A stretch of 64,000 bases of DNA, from assembly GCA_025642075.2 (NCBI GenBank), contig JAODUO010000970.1:252001-316000 (forward strand), given 5' to 3'. The notes beneath the pieces were generated by a model. The model had not been told where the DNA came from, did not search any database, and worked only from the letters and a program-made list of their open reading frames with translations. The DNA is from Ridgeia piscesae (taxonomy: Eukaryota; Annelida; Polychaeta; Sabellida; Siboglinidae). Of this stretch, positions 11,864-23,137 are shown one piece after another; position 1 is the stretch's first letter; each line of letters opens with the position of its first letter. A program made the translations under genes and the position numbers.

Positions 11864-12036
11864 CAGGGTTGGGCCCAAATACACATTTTGGGATCAAATA
11901 CAAATTTTCAATTCAAATACAAATACATTGCTTTTATAGATTTTAGTTCAAATACAAATTTTCAACGCAAATAGTGAAATACAAATACACCAAATGTTTG
12001 TACTCGAATACAAATACGTATTTGAACCCAACCCTG
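11864..12036. mobile_element. hAT-type MITE (173 bp)
   Basis: Terminal inverted repeats CAGGGTTGGGCCCAAATAC and GTATTTGAACCCAACCCTG enclose an AAATACAAAT-rich core. The 8 bp on each side are GTTGTATA and GCTGTATA, a target duplication with one mismatch. CAGGG termini plus 8-bp duplications are typical of hAT elements. No coding capacity. The following 12037-12459 shows nothing definite. Confidence 0.8.
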
Positions 12037-12459
12037 GCTGTATATATCTAGCGCAATTATTATTATGCCAGAAGTATACAGTCCCAGAGGTTAATTGTTA
12101 AAACCTATTAAGAGTCAAAATAAGTATATGTGAAGCGACGCATTGTTTGTTTTGTGCTGAGATCAATCAATGCATCAGTCGCGCGTTTCGGGCGATCCTG
12201 CCAGTCCTGCATGATTTAATTCGCACGTCGGCGCTTCGATTGATTGGCTTCAAAGTCAATGGCTTGCTCTATAATCGCAATCATGACTCACATATTATAC
12301 TTCGATCTTGTTTGGAATCGGATCAATAGGTTGCATCCCATTAGAAAAGAACGGTGCAATGCTATAGGCTGAACTCGCATCGCAAATGTTATACCTATAA
12401 TTACGCTATATAACCTTTCACCAAACAATACATGCCACTGCGTGCGCCAAAGTTACGTT

Positions 12460-15082
12460 GTAGCGCTTACATTTTTCTGGCGTGATAAACGTTCCGATTG
12501 ACGTTTCTGCGCATGCGCGGTATATGTAAAATCATCAATGTGCAGCGAAAAGACAAAGCATTTATGGTATAAATACAACGGGTTGTTCGTTAGGATGTAT
12601 ATAACCTCTCAGCAAAGTTATTTGTCGCAAATTAACACGAGGCAAACAAGTTTTGATGCATATTTTGATAGCAGGCGTAAATCACGTGACAGTACTACAG
12701 TAGTAGTACTGACCACCTTAACATCCAGAAATCTCTCGATGACTTCACACATGAATACTTCTCTCTAAACCAAAACATGACAGTCAATGACAAATGGAAC
12801 CTTGTTTCAACAAAAATCATCAACATTATGAAACACTATGTACCAGTCCAGTCCGTCTTACAACTTTCAGATACAACCTTCCCTGGTTCAATAAAGACTT
12901 GAAAAAAATGTGCAAAAGAAAGAAACGATTACACAAGAAAGCAAAAATATCTAGAAATCCAGAAGACTGGCAAGAGTTTTGTAACATCAGGAAAGACATG
13001 CACAAACACCTTCGTTCTGCTAGACTGTCATATATAAATCAATTCCTAACAACTGCAATAAGAGAAAAACCGAAAGCATTCTGGAGTTTCATTTCCAAAC
13101 TTAGACAAGATAACCAGGGTATTGGGGACCTCAACTTTGCGGGAAACATAATTAGCGATGACAAACAAAAAGCAGAAGCCTTAGGCAATCAGTTCAAAAG
13201 TGTCTTCACACATGAAGGAAATTCCAAGCTGCAAAATCTGAATGACAGCCCACATGGAAAAATACCCAAATTAACAATTTCACTTAAAGGAGTACATGAC
13301 CAACTATCAAAACTTAACACCTCTAAATCGCAAGGACCAGATGGCATTCCACCATGGTTTCTAAACAGATATGCCTACCACCTAACACCAATAATACATG
13401 ATATCTTCCAATCATCAGTTGACTCTGGTCAAGTCCCCAAAGCCTGGAACGAAGCAAACATAACAGCAATTTTCAAGAAAGGAAACAGGACAGAAACTTC
13501 AAACTACAGACCAATATCCTTAACAGCTGTGATTTCTAAACTTCTTGAACAAATAATTCATAGCCACATCATGAAACACCTTGAACAACATCACATCCTA
13601 ACTGACCACCAACATATGGTTTTCGTGCAAAAAGATCAACAGAAACTCAATTAATTCAAACTGTCCATGACATAAGCAAATATCTAGATGAACAGAAATC
13701 TGTAGACATGGCCATTCTAGACTTCACTAAAGCATTCGACAAAGTTCCACATAAAAGACTAATCCACAAGCTAAAATACTATGGCATCTCAGGCCCAATA
13801 TCGTCATGGATAGAAAGCTTCCTTGCAGAAAGAACTCAACAGGTTGTAATAAATGGATCAGCATCCAAACCAATTAAAGTCACCTCAGGGGTACCGTACT
13901 GGGGCCCCTACTTTTCTTACTTTACATAAATTACCTACCCAACAATCTCACTTCAAACGTTCGCCTTTTTGCTGATAACTGCCTACTATATCAACCAATT
14001 AAATCAGACAATGACATTTCTCTCCTCCAAAATGATCTAATCAAACTTGAGGAATGGCAAAACACCTGGCTTATGAAATTCAATCCCACAAAATGCTTCA
14101 CAATGACATTAGCCTCAAGAAAACCGACACCAAATATTTACACCTTCTGTGGCCAACAACTTAAATCTGTTCAATCACATTGTTATCTTGGTGTACAAAT
14201 AGCAAATACATTAAATTGGACCGCACAATGCAACTCAGTCGCTAGGAAAGCACAACAGACTCTAGGAATCATTAGGACAAATCTAAATAAATGCCCAACC
14301 CACATTAAGTCAATAGCCTACATAACCCTTGTCCGACCAATACTTGAATATGCGTCAGCATCATGGGATCCACACTGCCTAAAACATATTAAAACCTTAG
14401 AAATAATCCAAAGACAAGCTGCCAGATTTTGTACACATAACTATTCTAGAGAACCAGGAACAGTAACCCAACTTTTTAAAGACCTCCAGTGGGACACCCT
14501 CCAAACAAGAAGAAAAATTAAAAGACTTAGCATAATATACAAAATGGAACATAACCTTATAGATATCCCGCTAGATCACTATATCCAACACAACACTAGA
14601 TCCCCACGTAAACATGACAGCCAGTTCTTGCAAATTAGATACTCTGCAAACATATTTGGAAACAGCTTCTTCCCAACAACAATTAAAGAATTAAATTCTC
14701 TCCCCCCAAACACTGTCTCAAGTAAATCACTAAAATCATTTCGAAATAATTTAATCCAACATTTTAACAATTAAGTCAGATGACCCACCATGCGCACTGG
14801 CGTGATGTGTCTCTAGGACATTTTGCCAGTTAAGATACAGATACAGATAGTGCGCCATAATCCGTGACAGTGATTTATAAAAAACGTAATATTTTATTGC
14901 ATTGAACGACATTTTAAGAAACTCTTCACAGTAGTCATCACAAAAAAGTTAACTAACAGCTCGTGGCATTTATACCGTAAATGCTTCGTTGTTTTGCTGA
15001 ACATTGATGATTTTACATTTATTGCGCATGCGCAGAAACGTCAATCGGAACGTTTTTAACGCCCGGAAAATGTAAGCGCGAC
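12460..15082. mobile_element. Long-TIR element split by a LINE
   Basis: About 130-140 bp at 12460-12600 reappears in reverse complement at 14950-15082. The arms share AACGTTCCGATTGACG, TTTCTGCGCATGCGC, TGTAAAATCATCAATG and CATTTATGGTATAAAT-like tracts. Removing the LINE (about 12694-14862) leaves roughly 450 bp dominated by the two arms, so the original was a long-TIR MITE or foldback element. No clear target duplication was found at its outer ends. Confidence 0.75.
12694..14862 (+). mobile_element. 5'-truncated CR1/L2/Jockey-type LINE with decayed reverse transcriptase
   Basis: The reverse-transcriptase frame is split by frameshifts (near 12860, 13630 and 13905). The first long segment (12794-13654) holds NTSKSQGPDGIPPWFLNRY and NYRPISLTAVISKLLEQII. 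The second (13708-13929) has AILDFTKAFDKVPHKRL and KVTSGVP. The catalytic FADD box survives only as FADN near 13970. The last segment (14073-14774) holds the RT thumb and C-terminal region (CYLGVQI, RPILEYASASWDPHCLKHIK). Endonuclease and ORF1 are missing. The 3' end has a short GATACA tandem tail (near 14835-14850), as in CR1/L2-like elements. CGTGACAGT occurs on both sides (12685-12693 and 14863-14871) and may be a target duplication. Not functional. Confidence 0.9.
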
Positions 15083-15719
15083 AGTTATTCGTCAACTGCC
15101 TATGGAATGGGAAATCGCTGGGAGGTTTTCAGCGTGATAATTAGTGTGCGTTATGAACTGATATCTTGAGATTAATTTAAATATGAATATATTATGCCAG
15201 TATAAATACCGTAAGTAGGTATATATTGTAGTTTATTTTTTAGTCAATTTTATGTATAATTTTATGCCAGTCAACTCTTTCCTTATTCATAGCTGGATCG
15301 AGCTAGGCCCTACGGTCGTTATTATGTTTAGCTCGTATGCTATCGTTCATCTCAATACAGTGGCCTGTGGGTGCATATTTTATTTCAAAACTTCACAACG
15401 TTATAATTAACTGACATATCTGGAAAAAACAATAGGCAATAGTCTATTCGATCCATACACGATTATGTGATTTTGGTTAGAAACAATTATTATAAAAACA
15501 ATATGTATACAAAAAATAAGGTAATTAACAGTAGATTAATTGGGAATAGCTTAATTACAAATTAATTACATTCTTGATATCTAGGATATAAACATAATAT
15601 CACGTAACTATATGCTGTTGGACTGACTGCATTATTTGTTATTCATGTATTTATGTTAATATTATATACATGGCGATCGATCTTTCATTTTACTTTCTGA
15701 CTAGCTATTACTAAGAAAA
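15083..15719. other. Gene-free AT-rich spacer
   Basis: No coding, RNA or repeat feature that I can support. Confidence 0.5.
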
Positions 15720-16605
15720 TAACAATGTACAATAGAAAACCATAGGCCCTCTAAAATCAATAGGAAAATCTAAAGTTTTCTATAAAATATTCTTTAGAAA
15801 ATTATAGACCCCATGAATTTTATAGAAAGTCTGTAGTTTCTTATAGATAACTATAGACCCCATAACATCTATAGAAAAATAGATAGAATACTTTATAAAA
15901 CTATAGAAAAATCTAATACATTATAGAGAAAACTAAAAGCCCCGTGAAATGTATAGAAAAGACATGCCCTGTAAAATTTATAGAAAAATCTATATTTTTC
16001 TATAATAATCTACCCTTTTCTGTAGAAAAAATAGGCCCCTTAACATCTATAGACAAATCTATAGTTTTCTATAAAATATTCTTTAGAAACCTATAGACCC
16101 CATGAATTTTATAGAAAATCTATAGTTTCCTATAGAAAACGATAAACCCATAAAATCTATAGAAACAAATCTTTAGAATTCTTTATAAAATTATAGTAAA
16201 ATGTATAATATTATAGAGAAAACTATAAGCTCTGTAAAATAAAAAAGTCTGCAAAATTCATTAGAAAACTATAGGCCCTGTAAACTCTATAGAAAAATTT
16301 ATAGTTTTCTATAAAAAATCTATACTTTCCTATAGAAATGTTCTAAAGAAAACTTTAGGCCCCATAACATCCATAGAAAAATCTATAGTTTTTCTATAAA
16401 ATATTCTTTAGAAAACTATAGACCCCTTGCATGCTATAGAAAATCTGTAGTTTCCTATATCATTTTACAGAAAACAAAAGACCCCATAACATCATAGAAA
16501 AATGTATAGAAAAGTATACAAAAATCAAAACATTATATAGAAAATATTAGGCCACTCAAAATCTATAGAAAATTCTGTAGAATTCTATAGAAATCTATAG
16601 AATTT
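15720..16605. repeat. CTATAG-rich repeat block B with ~300-bp higher-order units
   Basis: Repeated CTATAGAAAA motifs are arranged in larger units. The string TTTTCTATAAAATATTCTTT recurs near 15776, 16065 and 16394, each time followed by TATAGACCCC. This gives about three units of roughly 290-330 bp. The block ends about 100 bp upstream of the conserved promoter block of receptor gene 1. Confidence 0.85.
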
Positions 16606-16706
16606 TTTGGTTAGTGATGCGGGTTGTTTGCTTATATAAGAGGATTTGGCTAGTGTTGAGTGAGTATAAATCATGTTTTTCCTCAATGAGCATCAACATT
16701 ATTTAA

Positions 16707-17018
16707 AATGCCAGTCGGTGATTTTCCTGTGACATCTTGATTTGCAGTGTTCTCGACAAATCACTGTCTACTAGGGAACGCGCGACCGGAAGAGAGCCTC
16801 TGTTTGGTCGTAGCACACGGCATTATGGGTAATCTGGTTTGCTGTGTTATGGTTACGTCGACATTAAAAAATCGTCGCGTAAGTAAATGTAAATGTAGAC
16901 CCGATGACGTAACTGAGAACTAACCGCTTTTTTCAATCACGGCCCCAGCGCTTCAGAGTAACTTCGGACAATGTGACTCGTCATATTACAGCTTAGTCAA
17001 CGGGTCAAAACTAGTTGC
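16707..17018 (+). promoter_or_regulatory. Conserved 5' block of receptor gene 1
   Basis: About 300 bp align with the sequences upstream of receptor genes 2 and 3. The best-kept core (16754-16865) contains ACCGGAAGAGAGCCTCTGTT (an ETS-like CCGGAAG), GCATTATGGGTAATCTGGTT and GTTACGTCGACATT. A second conserved patch near 16900 has GATGACGTAACTGAGAACT (CRE/ATF-like). No TATA box sits at a convincing distance; a TATATAAG at about 16634 lies outside the conserved block. The transcription start is not resolved. Gene 1 lacks about 10-20 bp present in the other two between the ETS-like and CATTATGGG motifs. Confidence 0.75.
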
Positions 17019-18665
17019 ATGGCCGCGCTGCTGGTCGTAATAGCAATGCATACGCCAATTTGCTTTTGCATTAAGTGCTATAATAGTGGAGTATCAGCTG
17101 GTAATGGCCGTTATTGTTATTGCCGACCAGGAACTGACGGCGAACATTGTGAGAAAGCAGCTAGGGATTGGTCGTCAGGAAAAAGAACATATCAATCGAC
17201 ATCATATCGATCTTGGAGTACGGCTGGCTATGCTGTTGACCGAATTTATGTTCGTCCAAGCATAACCACAGTAGAGAGGTATCCTTGGTGGAAGATTGAT
17301 TTGGGACGACAATTGAAAATAGGTGACGTGCAAGCGATCCCGTTCATAACTAGCAAGTGGGGATTTGACAAAATCCCAATGACGTGGCGTGCTATGGTTG
17401 GTGTCACTAGCACTGGCAGATACAAGTTATGTTATGACGATGATGAAAGGCAAGACTGTAAAGGTGCGGTGGGATACCTTGTGGTGATCGTGAAACGGGG
17501 GTCAACGTCGGAACTCGCGTATCTTGGGCTACGCGAAGTGGTGGTCTATGCAGAGCCTAGTTCTCCTTCACCGTGTTTGAGCAATCCCTGCGGTAATGGA
17601 GGAACTTGCGAGCCGAAAGACACTTACTATCATAGGTGTATCTGCCCTGAGACTTGGCCCGGGCGAAATTGCGCAGGCAAAAACTGGGCACGTGGACAGA
17701 ACGCAACAATATCTGGAACAAACGGTACGGTGATTGCAGCTTCAAATACTGTCGATGGAAACAGAGACGATGTGATGAGGCATGGGAATAATATTGACAA
17801 CCAATGTGTCACAACCACCAGCGATGTCACTTCTCCATGGTGGAAGGTTGAACTTGGAATCATGATAGAAGTTATACAGGTTTATATGGTGACTCGCGTG
17901 GAAAGTCGCAATACTGATCTGCTTCATTGTGATATTTACATTGGGCCATATAATGACAAGTACACAAAACATTACGATCACAGTCGCGACAACAATACGA
18001 ACAATACGTCTAGCGGCGACGAAATCTATCGTAGGTTTTACGTCTGGTGTCTTCCTGTTTCCATAGGGAACACTGTGGAGATTAAGTATAATTATCAGCT
18101 TACTCCATTTGAGTCATCTTTTTATGCGATTCTATCGTTGTGCGAAGTAGAAGTCTACGGACGTATAAAACTATGTGCGAGCAACCCATGCAATAACGGA
18201 GGAACATGCAATTCGAACGACACTTTGTATGTGTGTTTTTGTCCGGCGGCGTGGAATGGAACAAACTGCGAAAATAAAATTACGAAACTACGAAAGGAAG
18301 AAATAGAGGGGATGCCTGTTTCGACGAAGGTGCTAGTCGGTGTGGGTGCTATTGGAGTCCTTGTGGCCATAGGCGCTGGCGCAGCTGCTGTTGCCGGTTG
18401 GACGTCAGCAGGTGCTATGGCACATTCGGGCGACATATCGACAAAACTTGGAGGCGTCACGGCAAGTAAGGCAGTACGATCGGGATTGGTCGATAATTTC
18501 CTGGCGATATTTGGCGACGAGGAGGATGACGGCGATGAAGATGGGGAAGAGTACTCGTTATGGGACTCTGTGTGTCGGAGCGTGACGTCATTTGTAGAAG
18601 AAATAAGCGATGCAATAAATCCTGATCTATCTGATACTGCGGCAGCTGACCAACAGAGTGGATAA
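17019..18665 (+). CDS. EGF/fucolectin-type single-pass membrane protein, gene 1 (548 aa)
   Basis: An intronless, intact type I membrane protein. Signal peptide about 1-17. Partial EGF-like motif about 20-45 (YCYCRPGTDGEHC). First F5/8C/fucolectin-type (FTP) domain about 47-178, with YPWWKIDLG. EGF-like 186-219 (CLSNPCGNGGTCEPK). Second FTP domain 222-382, with ASNTVDGNRDDVMRHGNN, SPWWKVELG and LSLCEVEVYG. EGF-like 386-417. Transmembrane helix about 434-461, rich in Gly/Ala/Val. Cytoplasmic tail 462-548 with the family motif HSGDISTKLGG...KAVRSG and an acidic run (EEDDGDEDGEE). FTP domains in other proteins bind fucose or other glycans, so cell-surface glycan recognition (adhesion or immune recognition) is likely but inferred. 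The ATG is supported by the signal peptide and conserved upstream block. The first FTP domain diverges much more than the second among paralogues. Confidence 0.88.
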   Translation: MAALLVVIAMHTPICFCIKCYNSGVSAGNGRYCYCRPGTDGEHCEKAARDWSSGKRTYQSTSYRSWSTAGYAVDRIYVRPSITTVERYPWWKIDLGRQLKIGDVQAIPFITSKWGFDKIPMTWRAMVGVTSTGRYKLCYDDDERQDCKGAVGYLVVIVKRGSTSELAYLGLREVVVYAEPSSPSPCLSNPCGNGGTCEPKDTYYHRCICPETWPGRNCAGKNWARGQNATISGTNGTVIAASNTVDGNRDDVMRHGNNIDNQCVTTTSDVTSPWWKVELGIMIEVIQVYMVTRVESRNTDLLHCDIYIGPYNDKYTKHYDHSRDNNTNNTSSGDEIYRRFYVWCLPVSIGNTVEIKYNYQLTPFESSFYAILSLCEVEVYGRIKLCASNPCNNGGTCNSNDTLYVCFCPAAWNGTNCENKITKLRKEEIEGMPVSTKVLVGVGAIGVLVAIGAGAAAVAGWTSAGAMAHSGDISTKLGGVTASKAVRSGLVDNFLAIFGDEEDDGDEDGEEYSLWDSVCRSVTSFVEEISDAINPDLSDTAAADQQSG

Positions 18666-18960
18666 TGTATTAAACATCCTTCAGCTCATACTGGCAGCTC
18701 ATGGAATGACATATATACCCCGTATATCTGGAATGGGAATATAGTTTACTACTAGCGATCACTACGGGACGAGGATACTCCGGAATCTGTCAGTTACTAA
18801 TCAATCTCACGGTTGAAATTAGTACATTGAACCGTTGGTTTTTAACGCATTATTTTACCAGTGGACAGAACGTTGAATGGAACTGGCCTAGAATTGAATG
18901 ATTCCGATGCAATACATTTCGGATAAAAATAAAACTGATAATACTACCCAGCTATTTATA
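18666..18960 (+). promoter_or_regulatory. Receptor gene 1 3' UTR and polyadenylation signal
   Basis: The AATAAA at 18928-18933 is followed by ACCCAGCTATTTATATTGTT. The corresponding region of gene 2 (AATAAA at 56573-56578, then CCCAACTATTTATGTTGTT) is clearly homologous. Upstream, GGAATGACATA-TACCCCGTA-TCTGGA and GATACTCCGGA are also shared. Confidence 0.75.
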
Positions 18961-19010
18961 TTGTTATGGTATATGATGTAATATGTAATATAATATTACC
19001 ATATATACAT

Positions 19011-19071
19011 ACACACACACATATATATACATATATATATAGTGTGTGTGTGTGTGTGTGTGTGTTGTGTG

Positions 19072-19134
<63 letters not shown>
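19011..19134. repeat. CA / TA / (GT)n compound microsatellite
   Basis: ACACAC, then ATATAT, then about 90 bp of GT repeats. Frames across it are artefacts. Confidence 0.95.
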
Positions 19135-19136
<2 letters not shown>

Positions 19137-20639
19137 ACTCTTGACCACTGTGATACAACCATCAAAGGCGCCTATAGTCCCATCCTGTCACCACTCGGCA
19201 GCCAGTTTCTGCGAAGGCCTGTGCATTCCAACGAAACCAGTAACAAGCTACACCAACATCAAACCTTGGTTTATACTTATATCAAACAAAAGCTACAGGC
19301 GAAACAGCATGCGTAAATTGACAATGACAGAGTAAAATATAAGAAAGCGAGATATGTAGCGGAAAAAGTAATCAAGACCGGTAAGGCCAAATACCGGGGC
19401 AAGCTTGAGGAAAGTCTCATCAACAATAACTTTAAGAACTTCTGGCAGGATATGACGTCCATAACCAACTACACGCCGTCTCCAAAGAGTACCGACAATA
19501 CTCCCGATAAACAGAATGACGTTTAGAGCCGCTTTGATCCGCAGAACACTATTCGCCCTTCCTCTGTCACAGGGTTTCACTGTGACGAACCTTCCTCCTC
19601 CTTTCTCCCTCCTATCACAGTTCACGAATCTGTCATAACACGCATGTTTCAACATTTAATTAAATAGCGTGAAGGCTACTGGGCCGGAAAACATATATCT
19701 TTATTTACATAAATAGTGTGCCGGCCAGCCTTCAGGTGTCTTTGCAGGCACATTCAGTGTGACCTTTTCCCACTGTAAAGTCCCCCATTGCTTCAAAAAG
19801 TATCAGCCATTTTCCCAAGAAATATACAGCCTCTTATATAAACTGTTATAGGCATTTTGCCTTGAACTCTGTAGTCATGAAGACACTCGAGCGCTTGGTC
19901 CTCCTGTTTCTGAAATCAATGATCCATCCAATGCTTGACCGATTTCAGTTTGCATATCGTGAAAATACATCTGTTAACGACGCTGTACGTCTAGGACTGT
20001 TCTATATTCTCCAACATTTAGACAGTCCAGACAATTACACTAGGATTCTTTTTGTTGATTATAGATCTGTTTTAATACAAGTATCCCCTCAAAACTGTTG
20101 AGAAAATACAGAATGTCGGTGTCCCACAATCCATGTGTCTGTGGATCCTCGATGTTCTATTGAATTGACAGCAGGTTGTGAAAATAGGTGGCAACTTATC
20201 GTCATCATTTACTGTGTCTACTGGTACGCCTCAGGGCTGTGTTATATCACCAATGTTATGCTCTCTTTTTACACATGATTGTGTGTCTTTTCATTAAAGT
20301 ACCCAAATACTGAAATTTGCTAATCATACTACAGTGCTAAGGCTTATTACCAACTCTGATGAATCTGGTATCGTGACCAGGTGAAGAAACTTATCTGTTG
20401 GGCAGCGATAATAATCTGGAGCTCAATGTAAACAAAACAAAATAAATGATCGTGGATTTAGGAGAGGTAATTCTTTTCCCAACTCGCCTCTTGATCGATG
20501 GCAGGACAGTTGCAATCGTCAAGTTTCTTGGTTCTACAATATCTAATTATCTGAAATGGGAGCGAAATATTGATACTATTTTCAAAAAGGCGCAACACTT
20601 TCTAAGAACTTTAAGATAATTTGGTTTGCACACTCAACC

Positions 20640-20640
<1 letters not shown>
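19135..20640 (+). mobile_element. Decayed Rex1/L2-like LINE reverse transcriptase fragment
   Basis: Reverse-transcriptase landmarks appear in order but in shifting frames. RTLDHCDTTIKGAYSP and SPLGSQ come first (19130-19230). YRGKLEESLINNNFKNFWQD follows (19395-19455), then VVMKTLERLVLLFL, DRFQFAYRENTSVNDAVRL and ILQHLDSPDNYTRILFVDYR (19874-20070). A TPQGCVISP equivalent is near 20227. These match Rex1/L2-like non-LTR elements. Stops and frameshifts are frequent, so it is dead. It runs into a (TA)n tract at 20641. Confidence 0.8.
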
Positions 20641-20697
<57 letters not shown>

Positions 20698-20724
20698 GAC
20701 ACACACACACACACACACACACAA
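20641..20724. repeat. (TA)n(CA)n microsatellite
   Basis: TA then CA repeats at the end of the LINE fragment. The next stretch to 21006 contains AATCCTGGCTACACCACTG, a repeat-like end, but no gene. Confidence 0.9.
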
Positions 20725-21003
20725 TATATATAAAATACATACCGAGTTCGCTTAGTTGTCGCATGGACCCCTCCAATGCAAATCCTGGCTACACCACTGT
20801 TTGGATTGAAGGTACATTTGATAAGATTGACATCAGGCGTTTACATGCATTTGTTCGTGGATAGGTAGCAAATAACCATCTCCCAATACAACGAAGCAGG
20901 ACATCGCGGCTGTGCATATAGACAGCGCCACGACTGACGAAAAACAACGCTCTAAATAACCACAAAAAACCGCTCTAAGACTAAATCAAACAATACGTTC
21001 GAG

Positions 21004-21006
<3 letters not shown>

Positions 21007-21100
<94 letters not shown>

Positions 21101-21120
21101 ACTAAAACAATGTTATATGC

Positions 21121-21164
<44 letters not shown>
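21007..21164. repeat. (TA)n microsatellites
   Basis: Two long TA tracts separated by about 25 bp. No gene is seen in 21165-21600. Confidence 0.95.
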
Positions 21165-21166
<2 letters not shown>

Positions 21167-21604
21167 ATAATTTTTGATGTCTGTTACTAATTATAAAATA
21201 AACAAAGATGTTTATTGTATATTATTTACAATAGTTATGTTGGCTACATGACTATATTTTATGCTATTTAAAATAGTTATGTTGGCTTCGTGTATTTGAG
21301 TAGTGTGACTGTGAAACAAACTGTATGAGCAACACAACTTTATAATTGTTTTGGTCAAATCCTTAATTCAAGCACAGGTACCAGACTCGAAATTCAACTT
21401 TTGGTGACTCTTAAGGAGGTGTAGTTGAAAATATTGCTGTTATGATTAGCCTAATCTCTGTTAATACTGGAGTAGCCTAGAGGGTCATGGCCTGCCCTCA
21501 ATCACGGAAAATGTAGAATGTAGACTGAGGACCTACCTATGTTGGCCTTATGCATAGAGTGACAAGGTGCAGAGGTTACATGGGTACCTGTGTAGGATTT
21601 CTCA

Positions 21605-22895
21605 ATCCTGTCTTTTGACAACGAAATTTGTCATCACTCAAATAGTATTAAGTTACACAAAGTGCAGGAATCCACTGCTTTAACCAGCAGGCTGCCTATT
21701 AACGTAATGAAGTAATATCAATTTGCATTCTCTGTTCAACCAAGCAATTTATTTTTATTTTATTCCTCTGGGTAGTGGGAACTTCATATCGTGAGTTTAT
21801 TAAATTTAAGTACTAGACCTATGTAGCGGCTTATGAGATAGGTGAGAGGGAGACATACTTTGTTTATGGAGTGAATAGGTGAAGGGGACATTTTCTATGC
21901 TGTCCCACTCAAGCTATAAAAAGTGGGGAACATTTCACCCTCATCACCCACCGATCAATGCCCATCCATGTCTTATGAAAAAGCATACTTAGATGCTGCC
22001 CTGGGGTACTATGCACGCGAGGCACTTATAATCTGTAAAACAGATCCCACTCTAGAGGATGAAAACCCCTGTTGATGTGCCATTAAATACTTATATTAAT
22101 AATAGTAAATAATATATAACTTAAATTTTCAAATCAAGTTGCGGGCTGCGGCCAACTAAGCAATTTATCTAGTGATTTTCCACTAAGTAGTCGGAAGTTT
22201 ATATCTGAACTCGTATAATGTTTTATTAATTTATTTTACTACTAGACCGATGTAGAGTTTATAAGAAAGGGGATTGAACAGTCTCGCTATATATGCTTTT
22301 ACATTTGTTGTATGAACTGAAAACGTGTGAGGACATTTCCTATGCTGACCCCTCACGCTGGAAATTGGGGGGACGCGTCCCCCTCGTCCCCCACCGATCG
22401 ATGCCTATGCTGTGTAGAACTTCCCAAGCCAACATTTTGGCAAAGAAATTGGTCATCACTCAAATGGGAATAACTTACACAAAGTGCAGCAATCCGCCGT
22501 TTCTGACATAGACGATAAGCATCAAGCAGGCGAGGGGTGAAAGTACAACACAAATGTCATCATTTACAATGTGCATAATGGCTAGAGCCTATAAATATTA
22601 TCAACACAAAGTTGCAAATTGATAGAGCGCGGCAGCGGCGCAGCCCGGCATGATGATTATTAAATTGTACTAAAGTAAGATCAGGTTGCGCGCTGTGGGT
22701 AGGTCCAGCCAAGCAATTTATCTAGTCGATTTTCGAATGGGTTGTCGGAACTTCATATCGTGAGTTTATTGTCTAGCTAGTCCTGTGTAGCGGCTTGAGA
22801 GAGGAGTGGTGAGTCAGGCTATATGCCTCACAATTTTCTTTTGGAGCTGAAAAGCGTGGGGGTGGGCCCCCCCCCCCCCACCGATCGACGCCCGT
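21605..22895. repeat. Degenerate ~0.4-0.6 kb tandem repeat
   Basis: A module running from CAAGCAATTTAT through ACTTCATATCGTGAGTTTAT to CCCACCGATCGATGCC occurs at about 21738-21965, 22150-22415 and 22707-22895. A second module (GGTCATCACTCAAAT ... CACAAAGTGCAGCAATCC) occurs at about 21610-21680 and 22430-22500. The units are diverged and partly deleted. No coding capacity is evident. Confidence 0.7.
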
Positions 22896-23031
22896 GTCTA
22901 CGAGGGGATGGATTGCGTCCGAAGGGATATGCAGGCATTGCGGATCACCCCAGAGGATACCCAGGACAAAACATTCTGGAAATCAAGAATTCGGGCCGCT
23001 GATCCCACCTAGTAGGAAAAGGCGAAGAAGA

Positions 23032-23137
<106 letters not shown>

